Assembly: GCF_009765905.1 (NCBI RefSeq)
Contig: NZ_LMUO01000009.1
Span: 860,255-924,254 of the forward strand
Reading direction: 5' to 3'
Length of the DNA stretch: 64,000 bases
Origin: Mucilaginibacter sp. L196
GTDB lineage: Bacteria > Bacteroidota > Bacteroidia > Sphingobacteriales > Sphingobacteriaceae
Shown: positions 28,089 through 37,950 of the stretch, piece by piece
Layout: the number at the start of each line of letters is the position of its first letter
Position numbering within the stretch: the stretch's first letter is position 1
The notes under the pieces: model-generated
The model's input: only the letters and a program-made list of their open reading frames with translations
Told to the model about the DNA's origin: nothing
Database searches by the model: none
Position numbers and translations under genes: made by a program

Positions 28089-30251
28089 ATGAAACGACTT
28101 CTGTACCTAATTATACTTTCAAGCTTATTGCCTTTTAATCTATTTGCACAAAAAATTGTAATTGGAACAGGAGCGTTTGCAATTGTATACCAGCCAGATG
28201 CAGATGGGCATTTACAGCAAATTTACCTGGGCAAAAAATTATCAGACACTGCCGAATACCGAAACATTAATGCATCGCTTAACCCGGCGTATGCTACTGG
28301 TGGGTCTACTTATCTAAACGAACCGGCCTTAGAAGTAAAACATGCTGATGGTAATATGTCGCTCGTATTGGTTTACATTGGCTGCGACATCAGGAATGAA
28401 AATTCTAATGTAATAAACACAGACATCAGGTTGAAAGATCCGGCTTATCCATTTTACGTTACGCTCCATTACCGGGCTTATCAAAAGCAAAATATTATTG
28501 AAACATGGACAAGTATTAGTCACACTGAAAAAGCAGATGTAATACTTAACCGGTATGCGTCGGCATTCATCAATATCACCTCACAACAAAATTATCTTAC
28601 CCATTTTTATGGCGAGCATGATTACGAAATGCAAATGCATAAGTTTCAACTCCCTCCCGGAATATTCAGCATACAATCAAAGCTGGGGGTAAGAACGGCA
28701 TGCAATTATAACCCCTCATTTTTGGTATCACCTAATAACGACGTTACCGAAAACTCGGGAGAAGTTTTTGCAGGAACCCTTGCTTACAGTGGCAACTTCG
28801 ATATTCAGTTCGAATCATTAAAACTGAATGTAGATATGGGTAATTCATTAAAGATCATCCCGGGTATTAATGCCTATGCATCATCATATCCCTTAAAACC
28901 GAAAGAAGATTTTGAAACACCGCATTTTATATTCACCTATACAACAAAAGGCGAAGGGCAGGTAAGCCGTAACTTCCATAACTGGGCCATTAATTATGGT
29001 ATATGGAACGGGCATCAAAAACGGCAAACATTACTGAACAATTGGGAGGCTACGTACTTTAACTTTAACCAGGATACACTTGTGAATTTATTCGATGGAG
29101 CTAAAAAATTAGGTGTCGATATGTTTTTGCTGGATGATGGTTGGTTTGGCAACAAATATCCGCGTGATAATTCGCGGGCAGGATTAGGCGACTGGGATGC
29201 GAACAAAAAAAAGCTCCCCGATGGTGTTGGCTACCTTGTGAAAGAAGCGACAGCAAAAGGGTTGAATTTTGGGATATGGATAGAACCCGAAATGGTTAAC
29301 CCTAAAAGTGAGTTATATGAAAAATATCCTGATTGGGTATTGAAAGCGCCGAATCGGCCAGAGCATCTTTACCGCACACAATTAGTGCTCGATCTTACTA
29401 ATCCAGCCGTTCAGGACTTTGTATTCGGAGTTATTGATAAGCTGATGAAGGAAGCATCGGGTATATCTTACATGAAGTGGGATTGCAACCGCTCAATGGA
29501 TAATGTGTACAGCCCTTATATGGGAAAAAATCAGGACGCGATGTATGTACGTTATACACAGGGATTTTATAAAGTACTTGATCGCGTGCGCGCAAAATAT
29601 CCAAACCTGGATATGATGTTATGCGCGAGTGGCGGCGGCCGCGTAGAGTATGGTGCATTAAAGTATTTCCAGGAATTTTGGCCTAGCGACAATACCTACC
29701 CAATGGACAGAATAAAGATACAATGGGGCTATTCCTATTTTTACCCCGCGTTGGCTATCTGCGCGCATGTTACCGCTGCCGGAAGCGAATCGTTAAAGTA
29801 CAAACTGGATGTGGCCATGTCATGTAAGTTGGGCTTTGATGTTATGGTTAAAAAAATGAGTGAGCGTGATATTGCCTTAAGCCATACCGTAACTGATAAT
29901 TATAAACGACTGCAAAACGTGATAAATTATGGCGATTTGTACCGGCTGGTATCGCCGTACAAAACAAATTTCGCCTCGTTGATGTACGTAGACAGCACAA
30001 AGAGCAAGGCTGTGGTTTTTGCCTATAATTTGGAAAGCTTTGAAGCGGATACCTATCCTGAACTAAAAATGAATGGCCTTGACCCAAATAAGAAGTACAG
30101 GGTTACTGAAATAAATTTGAATACCGGCGACAAAGCAACATTCCCCGAAAACGGTCAGATATTTAGCGGTGAAGCGTTAATGGAACAGGGCTTGAAGTGG
30201 TATCTGAAACGTGCAAAGACGAGTTCGGTATTGCAGTTGGAAGCCATTTAA
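28089..30251 (+). CDS. GH36 alpha-galactosidase, secreted
   Basis: The protein has 720 residues with a signal peptide (KRLLYLIILSSLLPFNLFAQ). It has the GH36 order: N-terminal beta-sandwich, then a TIM barrel with LLDDGWFG, IWIEPEMVNP, KWDCNR with the nucleophile at D465, CASGGGRVEYG, and WPSDNT with the acid/base at D534. Canonical enzymes have KWDMNR or KWDCNR, so all catalytic parts are present. Length matches bacterial GH36 enzymes. It removes terminal alpha-galactose in the periplasm. Its own promoter region (AT-rich, with TATAATTTG near 28050) lies after the terminator at 27867-27908, so it may be separately expressed though functionally tied to the SusCD pair. Confidence 0.95.
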   Translation: MKRLLYLIILSSLLPFNLFAQKIVIGTGAFAIVYQPDADGHLQQIYLGKKLSDTAEYRNINASLNPAYATGGSTYLNEPALEVKHADGNMSLVLVYIGCDIRNENSNVINTDIRLKDPAYPFYVTLHYRAYQKQNIIETWTSISHTEKADVILNRYASAFINITSQQNYLTHFYGEHDYEMQMHKFQLPPGIFSIQSKLGVRTACNYNPSFLVSPNNDVTENSGEVFAGTLAYSGNFDIQFESLKLNVDMGNSLKIIPGINAYASSYPLKPKEDFETPHFIFTYTTKGEGQVSRNFHNWAINYGIWNGHQKRQTLLNNWEATYFNFNQDTLVNLFDGAKKLGVDMFLLDDGWFGNKYPRDNSRAGLGDWDANKKKLPDGVGYLVKEATAKGLNFGIWIEPEMVNPKSELYEKYPDWVLKAPNRPEHLYRTQLVLDLTNPAVQDFVFGVIDKLMKEASGISYMKWDCNRSMDNVYSPYMGKNQDAMYVRYTQGFYKVLDRVRAKYPNLDMMLCASGGGRVEYGALKYFQEFWPSDNTYPMDRIKIQWGYSYFYPALAICAHVTAAGSESLKYKLDVAMSCKLGFDVMVKKMSERDIALSHTVTDNYKRLQNVINYGDLYRLVSPYKTNFASLMYVDSTKSKAVVFAYNLESFEADTYPELKMNGLDPNKKYRVTEINLNTGDKATFPENGQIFSGEALMEQGLKWYLKRAKTSSVLQLEAI

Positions 30252-30323
30252 AGGCAATTAATCAGTAGTCGCAGGCTACAAGCATAGATAACTCATATAC
30301 AGAGCCTACTAACAGTGTGGAGA

Positions 30324-30779
30324 CTAATTCCGATCGTTGTCTAACAAGCGACGATGATAGTTAATTTGCCCAAGGTGGTACATAAGGTGTGATGAAAGAT
30401 GACTTAAAAAATAACCTGTAGTTACCTTTCCCTCCGAGACTATCTGTGGATATTCTTCGTCTAGGATATCATCATTTAATTGGTCGAGTGTTGTAGCCAC
30501 CATATCAATAGTGTCATCTATACTTTTTAAAAGCTCGGTGCGAGGCACATTACGTAACGAAAACTCCAGTGGTCTGTTGCGAACATATTCTGTATTGCCT
30601 AATACTGCACCAATATAAGCATTCAGGTTACCCACCAAATGTAGACAAAGGTTACCGGCCGAATTGGTGATTTCGCCTTCCGTATACCAGAGCTTTTGCT
30701 CATTCTGATACAATTCGATTTCAGTGCGAAGTTTAGCTAAATCGCGCAAATAAAGTTTTTTTAATATCGACACAAACAT
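30324..30779 (-). CDS. DinB-like / DUF1572 family putative metal-binding protein
   Basis: The protein has 151 residues, all-helical, with the DinB-fold histidines: one in NLCLHLVGNLNAYIG (about residue 48) and two in LSSHLMYHLGQINYHRRLL near the C-terminus. DinB-like proteins bind a divalent metal with three histidines and many act as thiol-dependent hydrolases or transferases; the role of this subgroup is not known. It stands alone on the minus strand, facing the GH36 gene, and has no obvious link to glycan use. Confidence 0.85.
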   Translation of the reverse strand: MFVSILKKLYLRDLAKLRTEIELYQNEQKLWYTEGEITNSAGNLCLHLVGNLNAYIGAVLGNTEYVRNRPLEFSLRNVPRTELLKSIDDTIDMVATTLDQLNDDILDEEYPQIVSEGKVTTGYFLSHLSSHLMYHLGQINYHRRLLDNDRN

Positions 30780-30991
30780 GATAGCAAATTGAGTTTATGC
30801 GACTAAAGTATTGATTTTAATATCAACATACAAAGGCATTTTTGAAGGCCATCTTAGTTGCTACATAAATTAAAAAAAACGATTAAACGGGGATATCTAA
30901 TAGAAAGATGAATAAAAACAATATTATTATTTATAACTCCTTTTTCGGCTCGAGTGTGTTTTCAATCTTTTGAGATTGTTATTTTAAAATA

Positions 30992-31282
30992 TTGAATGAA
31001 CATTTCAAAGAGTTGTATATTAGAGCTATTGGATATTTAAAAAATTATAGCAGAATGTACAGTAAAGCAGCGTTCGATGCAAAGGTCAAAACCTGGCTCA
31101 ACGAACAGATCCGGAAAAGCGTTGTAAAAGAAGTTACAGAGTGCTATGACTTAATAGACAAGGACAGTGCCAATCATTGGAACATTTTCCGCATCTGTAA
31201 AAAGCAATTAAATGATGTACGATCAAAAATTGTTTTGAGTTACGTTAAGGTTTTGGAATTGGTAGTTCTTATTTATAAATAA
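30992..31282 (+). CDS. Hypothetical small helical protein (weak)
   Basis: A 96-codon frame starting with TTG (an internal ATG at 31056 would leave 75 codons). The product is lysine-rich and appears helical (FDAKVKTWLNEQIRKSVVKEV). No family is recognised, no clear ribosome-binding site is visible and it stands alone between the DinB-like gene and the flavin reductase. It could be a real small protein or a chance frame. Confidence 0.35.
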   Translation: MNEHFKELYIRAIGYLKNYSRMYSKAAFDAKVKTWLNEQIRKSVVKEVTECYDLIDKDSANHWNIFRICKKQLNDVRSKIVLSYVKVLELVVLIYK

Positions 31283-31548
31283 TGCTTCCGCCAGTTGAAA
31301 TGTCTTTTGCTTGAGCGGAGATGGATGTGAGCGTCTAAGTCAATTAAGCTGTAAGCTTAATTCATTTTAGGCCGAAGTTATAAGCTTCGACCAGTTGAGC
31401 CCGTGGCTACAACCCGGCGATATTGTTGAGATGGAAGTTATCAGTTTAGGCTTGTTAAGTAATACTATTTTAAAGAACAAACCAAATGGTCGATACTGGA
31501 TCAAAGAAAATAGCTGTTAGACTGATTAAGCTTTAAATAAAAATTTGA

Positions 31549-32448
31549 ATGAAGTTAAGAACTATTGATGCATCATCGTTGACACCGGCCGAAATGCAAG
31601 TTTATTTGCACTATGCCATTGCACCCCGGCCAATATGCTTTGTATCCACTATTGACGAAAACGGCGAGGTTAATTTAAGTCCGTTTAGTTTTTTTAATGT
31701 TTTTAGTATCAATCCACCAATATGTGTTTTTTCACCGACAAGCAGGGCGCGGGATAATACCACTAAACACACGCTTGAAAACGTTTTGGAAGTGCCTGAA
31801 TGTGTGATTAATATTGTGAACTACGAGATGGTGCAACAGACCTATTTGACCAGTATGGATTACAAAAAAGGAGTAAATGAATTTTCGAAAGCGGGTTTTA
31901 CTGAATTGGCTTCGGAGACGGTAAAGCCACCGAGAGTAGCGGAATCGACCGTTCAATTGGAATGTGTAGTGAATGATGTGATATCGTTAGGAAAAAACGC
32001 GGGCGCAGGTAATTTGGTTATTGCTGAGGTGAAACGGATTCATATCAGTGAAGCTATTTTGGATGCTAATGGTAAAATAGACCCACATAAAATAGATCTG
32101 GTGGCTCGTTTAGGCGGCGATTGGTATTGCAGGGTAATCAGCGATAATTTATTTAAAATTTCCAAACCAATAGGCAGTGCCGGAATAGGTATCGGCGTAG
32201 ATGCTTTTCCAAAAGAGGTTAAATACTCCAAAGTATTAACCGGGAATAATCTGGGGGTATTGGGGCTTGTTGAAACTCTACCATCCGATGAGGAGGTAAG
32301 AGCTTTTGGTCGAACCGATGAAATGAAAGAACTGGTTGATGCTACCATCAGTGACAGCCACACCCGCACCCTACACCTGCATTTAAAAGCCCAGCAATTG
32401 TTAGATAACGGCCGGGTAATGGATGCCTGGAAAGTGTTGTTGATGTAG
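31549..32448 (+). CDS. Flavin-reductase-like FMN-binding protein
   Basis: The protein has 299 residues. The first 210 form a flavin reductase-like split barrel: APRPICFVSTID, GEVNLSPFSFFNVFS and NPPICVFSPTSRARDNTTKHT carry the usual flavin-contact pattern. Such proteins bind FMN and often serve as reductase or oxidoreductase partners; the substrate here is unknown. The last 85 residues are an added domain. Cytoplasmic: no signal peptide. It is the last chromosomal-type gene before the integrated element. The 266-nt gap upstream holds no other clear feature. Confidence 0.9.
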   Translation: MKLRTIDASSLTPAEMQVYLHYAIAPRPICFVSTIDENGEVNLSPFSFFNVFSINPPICVFSPTSRARDNTTKHTLENVLEVPECVINIVNYEMVQQTYLTSMDYKKGVNEFSKAGFTELASETVKPPRVAESTVQLECVVNDVISLGKNAGAGNLVIAEVKRIHISEAILDANGKIDPHKIDLVARLGGDWYCRVISDNLFKISKPIGSAGIGIGVDAFPKEVKYSKVLTGNNLGVLGLVETLPSDEEVRAFGRTDEMKELVDATISDSHTRTLHLHLKAQQLLDNGRVMDAWKVLLM

Positions 32449-32495
32449 TTTATTTATTAAACCCTTCGGGCTTATAATTAGTCATTTGACTAAAA

Positions 32496-32528
32496 AAAAG
32501 CCTGCAATCATTTGATTTGCAGGCTTTT
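32496..32528. terminator. Bidirectional terminator next to the left attachment site
   Basis: AAAAGCCTGCAA at 32496-32507 pairs perfectly with TTGCAGGCTTTT at 32517-32528. It can end the flavin reductase transcript, and on the minus strand it lies just past the tRNA-end-like repeat at 32551-32574, where a terminator for the former tRNA gene would be expected. Confidence 0.9.
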
Positions 32529-32550
32529 AGTCTGTTTTAACATTGAACTT

Positions 32551-32574
32551 TGTGGAGCAGGAGGGATTAGAACC
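32551..32574 (-). repeat. Left attachment-like repeat (tRNA/tmRNA 3'-end-like)
   Basis: The 24 nt starting TGTGGAGCAGGAGGGATT match 39410-39433 at 20 of 24 positions in the same orientation. Read on the minus strand it fits a T-arm and acceptor 3' strand: loop TTCTAAT, stem CCCTC, acceptor CTGCTCC, then A. The rest of a tRNA is not present to the right, so it is a fragment. It lies 171 nt before the integrase gene. Confidence 0.65.
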
Positions 32575-32744
32575 TATGTTATTGTTGCATTGTTGTGTTT
32601 AGTTAAAAGTGCCATTCTTAGCTAAAAATTAGAGTTTTTATTAATCAAGCTAAAACAAACCCAACCTGTATTGTAAATTAATTGCCCCCTAATTTGCACC
32701 CTATTTTAATTAGCTTATCTTTGATAAAGCTTAATAATTGAAAA

Positions 32745-34091
32745 ATGGGTACGCTAAGATTTACTTTAAGGACGGATAAAATAGGCAAATCGTTAAAGTG
32801 TCCGCTGGAATTAATTTATCAAATTTCCGGGCAGCGAAAGAAGGTCTTTATTGACAGCAAGTTAAATGCTATTAATTGGGATGCTGAAAGTCAAACGGCT
32901 ATTTATATCACACCTATTAAAGCGAAAAAGATATTTCCCCAGCCTTATAAAAATTTGGATGCCGTTATCTTAATGGATAGCGAAGTTGAAGAAGTTAATA
33001 ATAGCATATCGAAAGTAAAATCAGATATAAACGACATTGAAAAAAGGTTTGAACTGGATAAAGTACCCTATACCGCTCAAATGGTAATTGACAGATTTAA
33101 AAATAACAAATCTGAAAAAACGCAGAAGGAAGAACATAGGGACTTGCTGTTTGATTTTATGGATAAGTACATTAAAGATCATGAACTGACACGGGAAAAG
33201 GGTTCTTTGGGTGTTTACAGGTCAATCAAAAATCATTTGCATGCCTATCAAGCCGAAACAAAACATAAAGTAAGATTTGAAACTATTGATTATGCATTTT
33301 TTCAACGTTTTCAAAACTTCTTAATTGGCAGAACCAAAACTAATAACAACGGCGAAGTTAGCCCGCTACTCAATAATACCACGATAGCAAAAGCATTAAG
33401 CACATTAAAAACGTTTTTAGGGTATGCCCGGCGACACGGTATAAAAGTTAATGACAGTTATAAAGACTTTTCTATTAAACGTGAAAAATTAGAAGTTATA
33501 GCCCTTAATGAAGATGAATTTACCGCCTTGCTAAACATTGACCTATCGCAAAACAAGAAACTGGATAAAGTGAGGGATATTTTTTGCTTTAGTTGTGCAA
33601 GCGGTTTGCGTGTGTCTGATTTGGAGCAATTAAAAAGAGAACATATTAAAAATGATGAGATTAACTTAATTGTCAAAAAGACTAAAACAGAGTTGACAAT
33701 ACCTCTAAATAAAATATCTTATTCAATTTTGAATAAATACAAAGATCAAAACAAACCCCTACCTTTAATAAGCAGTCAAAAATTGAACGAATACATTAAG
33801 GATTTATGTGAATTGGCAAAAATTAATGATCCAATAGAGATTGTCCGCTTTAGAGGGCCAAAACGTGAAACTATTATTTACCCTAAATATAAATTGATCC
33901 ATATTCATACCGGGCGTAAAACGTTCGTAACGTTATCACTCGAAAGAGGCATGAGCGCTGAACAGGTTATGGCAATTACCGGGCATACCGATTATAAAAG
34001 CTTTAAACGTTATGTTGATGTTTCCAAAAAGCTTGCTAAAGTAGTTATGGTAAAGGCATGGGGCGAGGTGTCAAATCTAAAAGCTGTTTAA
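32745..34091 (+). CDS. Tyrosine recombinase (integrase) of the integrated element
   Basis: The protein has 448 residues with an N-terminal arm-binding domain (GTLRFTLRTDKIGKS), a SAM-like core-binding domain (about 130-240) and a catalytic domain with R289 (ASGLRVSDL), H388 and R391 (HTGRKTF), H414 (GHTDYKSF) and the nucleophile Y423 (KRYVDVS). All catalytic residues are present, so it should be active. The layout is that of Bacteroidota phage- and island-type integrases. It stands 171 nt inside the left repeat. The next gene begins 3 nt after its stop, so the two are co-expressed. Confidence 0.95.
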   Translation: MGTLRFTLRTDKIGKSLKCPLELIYQISGQRKKVFIDSKLNAINWDAESQTAIYITPIKAKKIFPQPYKNLDAVILMDSEVEEVNNSISKVKSDINDIEKRFELDKVPYTAQMVIDRFKNNKSEKTQKEEHRDLLFDFMDKYIKDHELTREKGSLGVYRSIKNHLHAYQAETKHKVRFETIDYAFFQRFQNFLIGRTKTNNNGEVSPLLNNTTIAKALSTLKTFLGYARRHGIKVNDSYKDFSIKREKLEVIALNEDEFTALLNIDLSQNKKLDKVRDIFCFSCASGLRVSDLEQLKREHIKNDEINLIVKKTKTELTIPLNKISYSILNKYKDQNKPLPLISSQKLNEYIKDLCELAKINDPIEIVRFRGPKRETIIYPKYKLIHIHTGRKTFVTLSLERGMSAEQVMAITGHTDYKSFKRYVDVSKKLAKVVMVKAWGEVSNLKAV

Positions 34092-34094
34092 TTT

Positions 34095-35048
34095 ATGCTA
34101 ACAGAAGATGAAAAATTCAAGGCCTTGCAACTTGAATTTACACAATTTACAGATTCATTGGCTGATCCGTCGGATGAAGACTTTGAGATTTTTTTTAACA
34201 AACAATATACAGAATTTATAACCTATAACAGTGGCTACTTAAAAAACAAGGACATACTATCCAAAGAAAACGGCGACTACATGGATTTTATTGGCGCAAG
34301 CCTTTCACTAAGAGAAGATCACAGAAAAGCAAACCTAAATTTAATTTTAGATAAGATCAACATCAATATTGCTAAAGAAATAGCCGTTAAAAAATTAAAG
34401 AGGCTTGATACTTTAAAGGCTGATACGCTTCAAAAAATCGATGACATTAGCGAGGAAAGCGATTTACTTAAATACAATGATTTAGAAACAACCGGAGTTA
34501 TCTTAACTAAAGATACTTTTATTAATAAACAGCTTAATGATCTACCCGTCATATTTGAGGATTTTAGGAATGATAGTTTGTTATTTCAAGTAGTGACAGA
34601 TTATAGAAAATTTATTTTTGACAAACTAAACTCAATTAACATTAATGAAAATAGTAAGCAAATAAATGAATTTATCACACGGCATGATAACAGCAAGGAC
34701 TATCTTATTCCTATTGGCAAAATAGTTGATTTATGGCATGAGTATAACGAAAAAAATGTCTTTTGGAAAAAAATGCTACTACCTGATTTTTATGCGTGTT
34801 TTGATAAAGCAAATCAACCAAGAATAAAACCTGAATATCACAGTAAAACTTACATGGCTTATTTATTAGATAGAATAAAGATCAACGGTAAACTTGCAGA
34901 AAGTCATTTTGATATTGGAAATGATGTATATCGAAATCTTGTAAAAAGAAATAAAGAAAATATTGAAATGGGAAAATTTAGACTTAAATACTCAATTAAA
35001 GAAAAAATAGATAACATGTTTCCTTCAGAAAATTCTATCATAAAATAA
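34095..35048 (+). CDS. Hypothetical helical protein following the integrase
   Basis: The protein has 317 residues, charged and mostly helical, rich in lysine, aspartate and asparagine, without signal peptide or membrane segment. I recognise no domain. It begins 3 nt after the integrase stop, so it is translated with it and may be an integration or replication accessory of the element. Base composition is as AT-rich as the rest of the element. A 150-nt gap without a gene separates it from the HTH gene. Confidence 0.75.
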   Translation: MLTEDEKFKALQLEFTQFTDSLADPSDEDFEIFFNKQYTEFITYNSGYLKNKDILSKENGDYMDFIGASLSLREDHRKANLNLILDKININIAKEIAVKKLKRLDTLKADTLQKIDDISEESDLLKYNDLETTGVILTKDTFINKQLNDLPVIFEDFRNDSLLFQVVTDYRKFIFDKLNSININENSKQINEFITRHDNSKDYLIPIGKIVDLWHEYNEKNVFWKKMLLPDFYACFDKANQPRIKPEYHSKTYMAYLLDRIKINGKLAESHFDIGNDVYRNLVKRNKENIEMGKFRLKYSIKEKIDNMFPSENSIIK

Positions 35049-35198
35049 AAATCGCTTACCCGCGCTGAAATCATTGTAAACAACGTAACAAAAAAAGATA
35101 TAAGCTATTGACTTTCAATTGCAATTAATTCATTTAGTAAACACTCCTTTTTTTGCTCTGTTATGATCTTGCAAGCATAATCTTAAACGATATATGTT

Positions 35199-35477
35199 AT
35201 GCAATTACAATTAATCACAACCCCACAAGAACTACAAATAGCGATTGATACAGCTGTAAAGTCCGCTTTTCAAAAAGTAACCCCTATAACACAGGATAGC
35301 CAAAACGAGCAACCTATTACTGTTAAGGAATTATGCCAATTCTTAGGCATTACAGAGCCTACGATTATACGCTGGCGCAAAAAAGGCAAAATCCCTTTTA
35401 TGCAAATAGGCAGTCGTATTCTATTTCAGAAGTCTAAAGTCATCGCTGCGCTGGAAAGCAAAAAGAAAGGAGCCTAA
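35199..35477 (+). CDS. Excisionase-like helix-turn-helix protein (MerR-type, HTH_17)
   Basis: The protein has 92 residues. Residues 45-90 are a short MerR-like helix-turn-helix of the excisionase/HTH_17 type (ITVKELCQFLGITEPTIIRW, then KIPFMQIGSRILFQKSKVI). Such proteins help tyrosine recombinases excise elements or regulate them. The N-terminal 40 residues form a separate helix as in other Bacteroidota element regulators. It lies 2 nt before the nuclease gene and opens a second transcription unit in the element. Confidence 0.88.
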   Translation: MQLQLITTPQELQIAIDTAVKSAFQKVTPITQDSQNEQPITVKELCQFLGITEPTIIRWRKKGKIPFMQIGSRILFQKSKVIAALESKKKGA

Positions 35478-35479
35478 TT

Positions 35480-35929
35480 GTGAAAACACAGGCTGAAATA
35501 GATAATAACGCGGCTATTGCTAAACTGAAAGAATTGGCTAAAAATAATTCAATAGCTAAGCATCCAAATATACCGCCAAATTACATTCATGTATATAGTT
35601 ATAACTATAAAACAGCGAATGGTTTAACACGGTGCCTAATTGACTATATAAAGTTTATTGGCGGGTATGCAACCCGGATCAATACAGCTGGAATATGGGA
35701 TGAAAAGTTGCAAATGTTTAGGCCCGGCATTACTGATTTAGGAACGGCTGACATACACGCTGTATTATTTGGAAAACATCTTAGTATTGAAGTTAAAATT
35801 GGCGTTGACAAGCTTAGCGATTATCAGAGAAAAACGCGGCAAAAAGTTTCCGCTGCAGGTGGCTTATATATTGTTGCCCGCGATTTTAAAACAGTAGTTG
35901 ATTTTATTGAAAGGCTAAAAAATGGTTAA
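35480..35929 (+). CDS. VRR-NUC-type PD-(D/E)XK nuclease
   Basis: The start is GTG, 2 nt after the previous stop. The 149 residues carry the VRR-NUC pattern: GTADIHAVLFG with D91, then SIEVKIG with E104 and K106, and a following Q116 (DYQRKTRQ). VRR-NUC nucleases are common in phages and mobile elements and cut branched or virus-like DNA. It overlaps the next gene by 8 nt. In this context it is probably a DNA-processing enzyme of the element rather than a restriction enzyme. Confidence 0.85.
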   Translation: MKTQAEIDNNAAIAKLKELAKNNSIAKHPNIPPNYIHVYSYNYKTANGLTRCLIDYIKFIGGYATRINTAGIWDEKLQMFRPGITDLGTADIHAVLFGKHLSIEVKIGVDKLSDYQRKTRQKVSAAGGLYIVARDFKTVVDFIERLKNG

Positions 35930-36878
35930 CCAAAATGATAAATATGGTTTATGCTCATTATGCCTAATCAGAAAATTGCATATCAACCCCAAAGAGGCTA
36001 TTACAGCCATTTTACACAATGCTATATCTAACTATGCCATTAGAGTTGTCAGTAATGGTGATGCAGTTTTAAACTGCGTTATTTATGACTATTACAATAA
36101 TAATCTAAGCCCAGGTTTAAATAATTGGTTTGAAGGATTTATAAAGGCAAAGCAATTTAATCCCGATAAAGGATTAAGAGGATTTAATGGCGAAGCATTT
36201 GATCCATCTTTTGAAAGAAAAGAATTAGCTGAAGTGGCATTATGTTATCCTGATTTTGAAATGGTTTGTATTGAGTATTACCAATTTAAAAAAGCTATGC
36301 AAGCCTTAAACTTAGCCGGAGATATTACAGCAATTATTAATAATGCAAAGATTATAAATGAGCAAATATTAAAATATGAAGATCGGTTTGGAAAAGACGC
36401 AACTTTTATGGTGAAAATCGAAACCCTATTGCAATTTAATAATGATGACAAAATAATTTATGAATTTGAATTATTGGCTGCCTTTGTTGGTATAAAGAGC
36501 ATAATTGGTAAAAAGGATTTTTGTTCAACAACAAAGTCGTTTATCGTAATGCGAATGGTCGGCGCTAAATCACAGGTCGCCTTACAAGAAAGCTTAAATA
36601 ACCCAGCAATTAGTAATGTGTATGAACGGTATAACAAGCGGTACCATTTTGATAAGTTATTAATCGAATTGCAAAAAAGCAATTTCATTTCTGCTAAAAT
36701 AGGTATGGCGGTTGGTGTAAAATCAAGACTATTTATATCGTGTCATTTGGATTATAATTTACTGCCAATAGCCGTTGCAAATTATCTACAAAGCAAAAAA
36801 AATAAAAATATACACTTCAAGATTAAAACACAGGAGCGGGCTGCAATAGAAAAAATTAGAGAGTTAACAGCTAAGTAA
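35922..36878 (+). CDS. Hypothetical protein of the integrated element
   Basis: The protein has 318 residues and begins inside the last codons of the nuclease gene (8-nt overlap), so translation is coupled. It starts with a cysteine pair (LCSLCLIRK) that might be part of a metal site, but no second pair is obvious. No signal peptide or membrane segment. The C-terminal part is basic (KNKNIHFKIKTQERAAIEKI). No family recognised; a replication or primase-like role would fit position but is not shown. Confidence 0.7.
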   Translation: MVNQNDKYGLCSLCLIRKLHINPKEAITAILHNAISNYAIRVVSNGDAVLNCVIYDYYNNNLSPGLNNWFEGFIKAKQFNPDKGLRGFNGEAFDPSFERKELAEVALCYPDFEMVCIEYYQFKKAMQALNLAGDITAIINNAKIINEQILKYEDRFGKDATFMVKIETLLQFNNDDKIIYEFELLAAFVGIKSIIGKKDFCSTTKSFIVMRMVGAKSQVALQESLNNPAISNVYERYNKRYHFDKLLIELQKSNFISAKIGMAVGVKSRLFISCHLDYNLLPIAVANYLQSKKNKNIHFKIKTQERAAIEKIRELTAK

Positions 36879-37092
36879 AGTACAACACCTTTAATAAGTA
36901 AAGCATCTTAAATTAATATTACACACCATAAAATATGAGCGCGTTAATAATGAAACCACCTTAAAAGAATAATGCTTACAACAACTTTAACAACATCATT
37001 AACAGCACCATTAATTAATATACTTTTCTAATTAATATACTCTATTAAAATATATAAATAGGTAACATACCATTTATTAAATCTTCAAAAAC

Positions 37093-37218
37093 ATGTCTCT
37101 AAAATCTAAAATATTAGCATATAAAAAAGAACGTAAACTTTCAATTGCGTTAAAAAACACAACGGCTAATGCCATTAATCCAAATAAAGCAAATCAACTT
37201 AAAAACAATAAAAAATGA
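37093..37218 (+). CDS. Small basic ORF coupled to the next gene
   Basis: A 41-codon frame from ATG 37093 whose TGA stop overlaps the next ATG (ATGA at 37215-37218), a typical coupling arrangement. The product is basic (SLKSKILAYKKERKLSIALK) and has no recognisable domain. The 214-nt stretch before it is very AT-rich with several TTAATTAATATAC-like runs and no other gene. It could be a leader peptide or a small DNA-binding protein. Confidence 0.4.
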   Translation: MSLKSKILAYKKERKLSIALKNTTANAINPNKANQLKNNKK

Positions 37219-37910
37219 AAAATTTAAAAGAAAAAAATTGCGTAAAAAAAGAAAAGTTGTCGCGTATTCTGATTTCAAGAAACGAGGATCAAATTTCAAC
37301 TATTCAAAGCGATGCAAATTGGTTGCAAACCGCTTTAAAAGATGTTATTGATTATTTTAATGTAATGGAAATAGGGGAAATCGGTAACACATCGGATTTG
37401 AACAAAGCAGTACAAAATCCGATTGTTTTTTATGATGCTTGTATAGCTGTTTTAGTGATTGAACCAGTACAACAGGGGCATTTCAAAGTTAGCAAAGAGG
37501 CGTACTTGCAAACGCTTGAATTACCCGACAATAGAACATTTTTAAAGGCTGCAAGCACAGTTAAGTTAAAACTACCTCATTTAAGTGTGCCATTATCTGC
37601 ATTTGAAGTTGATGAAAATTGCGAAGTCAAACTAAATACAACCTGTTATGATGACATAATTAATAAAGCTTGTTTGTTCGCTGAGACAGATGCGGAAATT
37701 ACAGCCTATGAATTAATGTCTTCAGCCATTAAGGCTTTACAAAAATTCGCTGTTTTTAGTGATGAAGCATTTGGAAAAACGATATTTAAGGGCATGTATA
37801 AAGAAAGGTTTGATATTGAAAGTTTTGCCACGGTTGATTTATCTAAAGAAACCCGGTCGCTAAAAGTCAATCCAAAATACTTTTTAACCATTAAAAATAC
37901 CGTGTCTTAA
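37215..37910 (+). CDS. Hypothetical protein of the integrated element
   Basis: The protein has 231 residues, soluble, with alternating helices and strands and no domain that I recognise. The N-terminus is lysine-rich (KNLKEKNCVKKEKLSRI) and includes the phrase ISRNEDQIS. It is translationally coupled to the small ORF before it and lies 40 nt before the TerS-like gene. The position suggests a role in the element's life cycle only. Confidence 0.7.
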   Translation: MKNLKEKNCVKKEKLSRILISRNEDQISTIQSDANWLQTALKDVIDYFNVMEIGEIGNTSDLNKAVQNPIVFYDACIAVLVIEPVQQGHFKVSKEAYLQTLELPDNRTFLKAASTVKLKLPHLSVPLSAFEVDENCEVKLNTTCYDDIINKACLFAETDAEITAYELMSSAIKALQKFAVFSDEAFGKTIFKGMYKERFDIESFATVDLSKETRSLKVNPKYFLTIKNTVS

Positions 37911-37950
37911 ACCTTGACAACCATTGTTTAAAACCTTGTCAATAATAATT

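Noticed and set aside
32551..32640. A complete tRNA or tmRNA gene at the left attachment repeat
   Set aside because: Only the T-arm and acceptor end can be read; no anticodon arm or D arm is found to the right.
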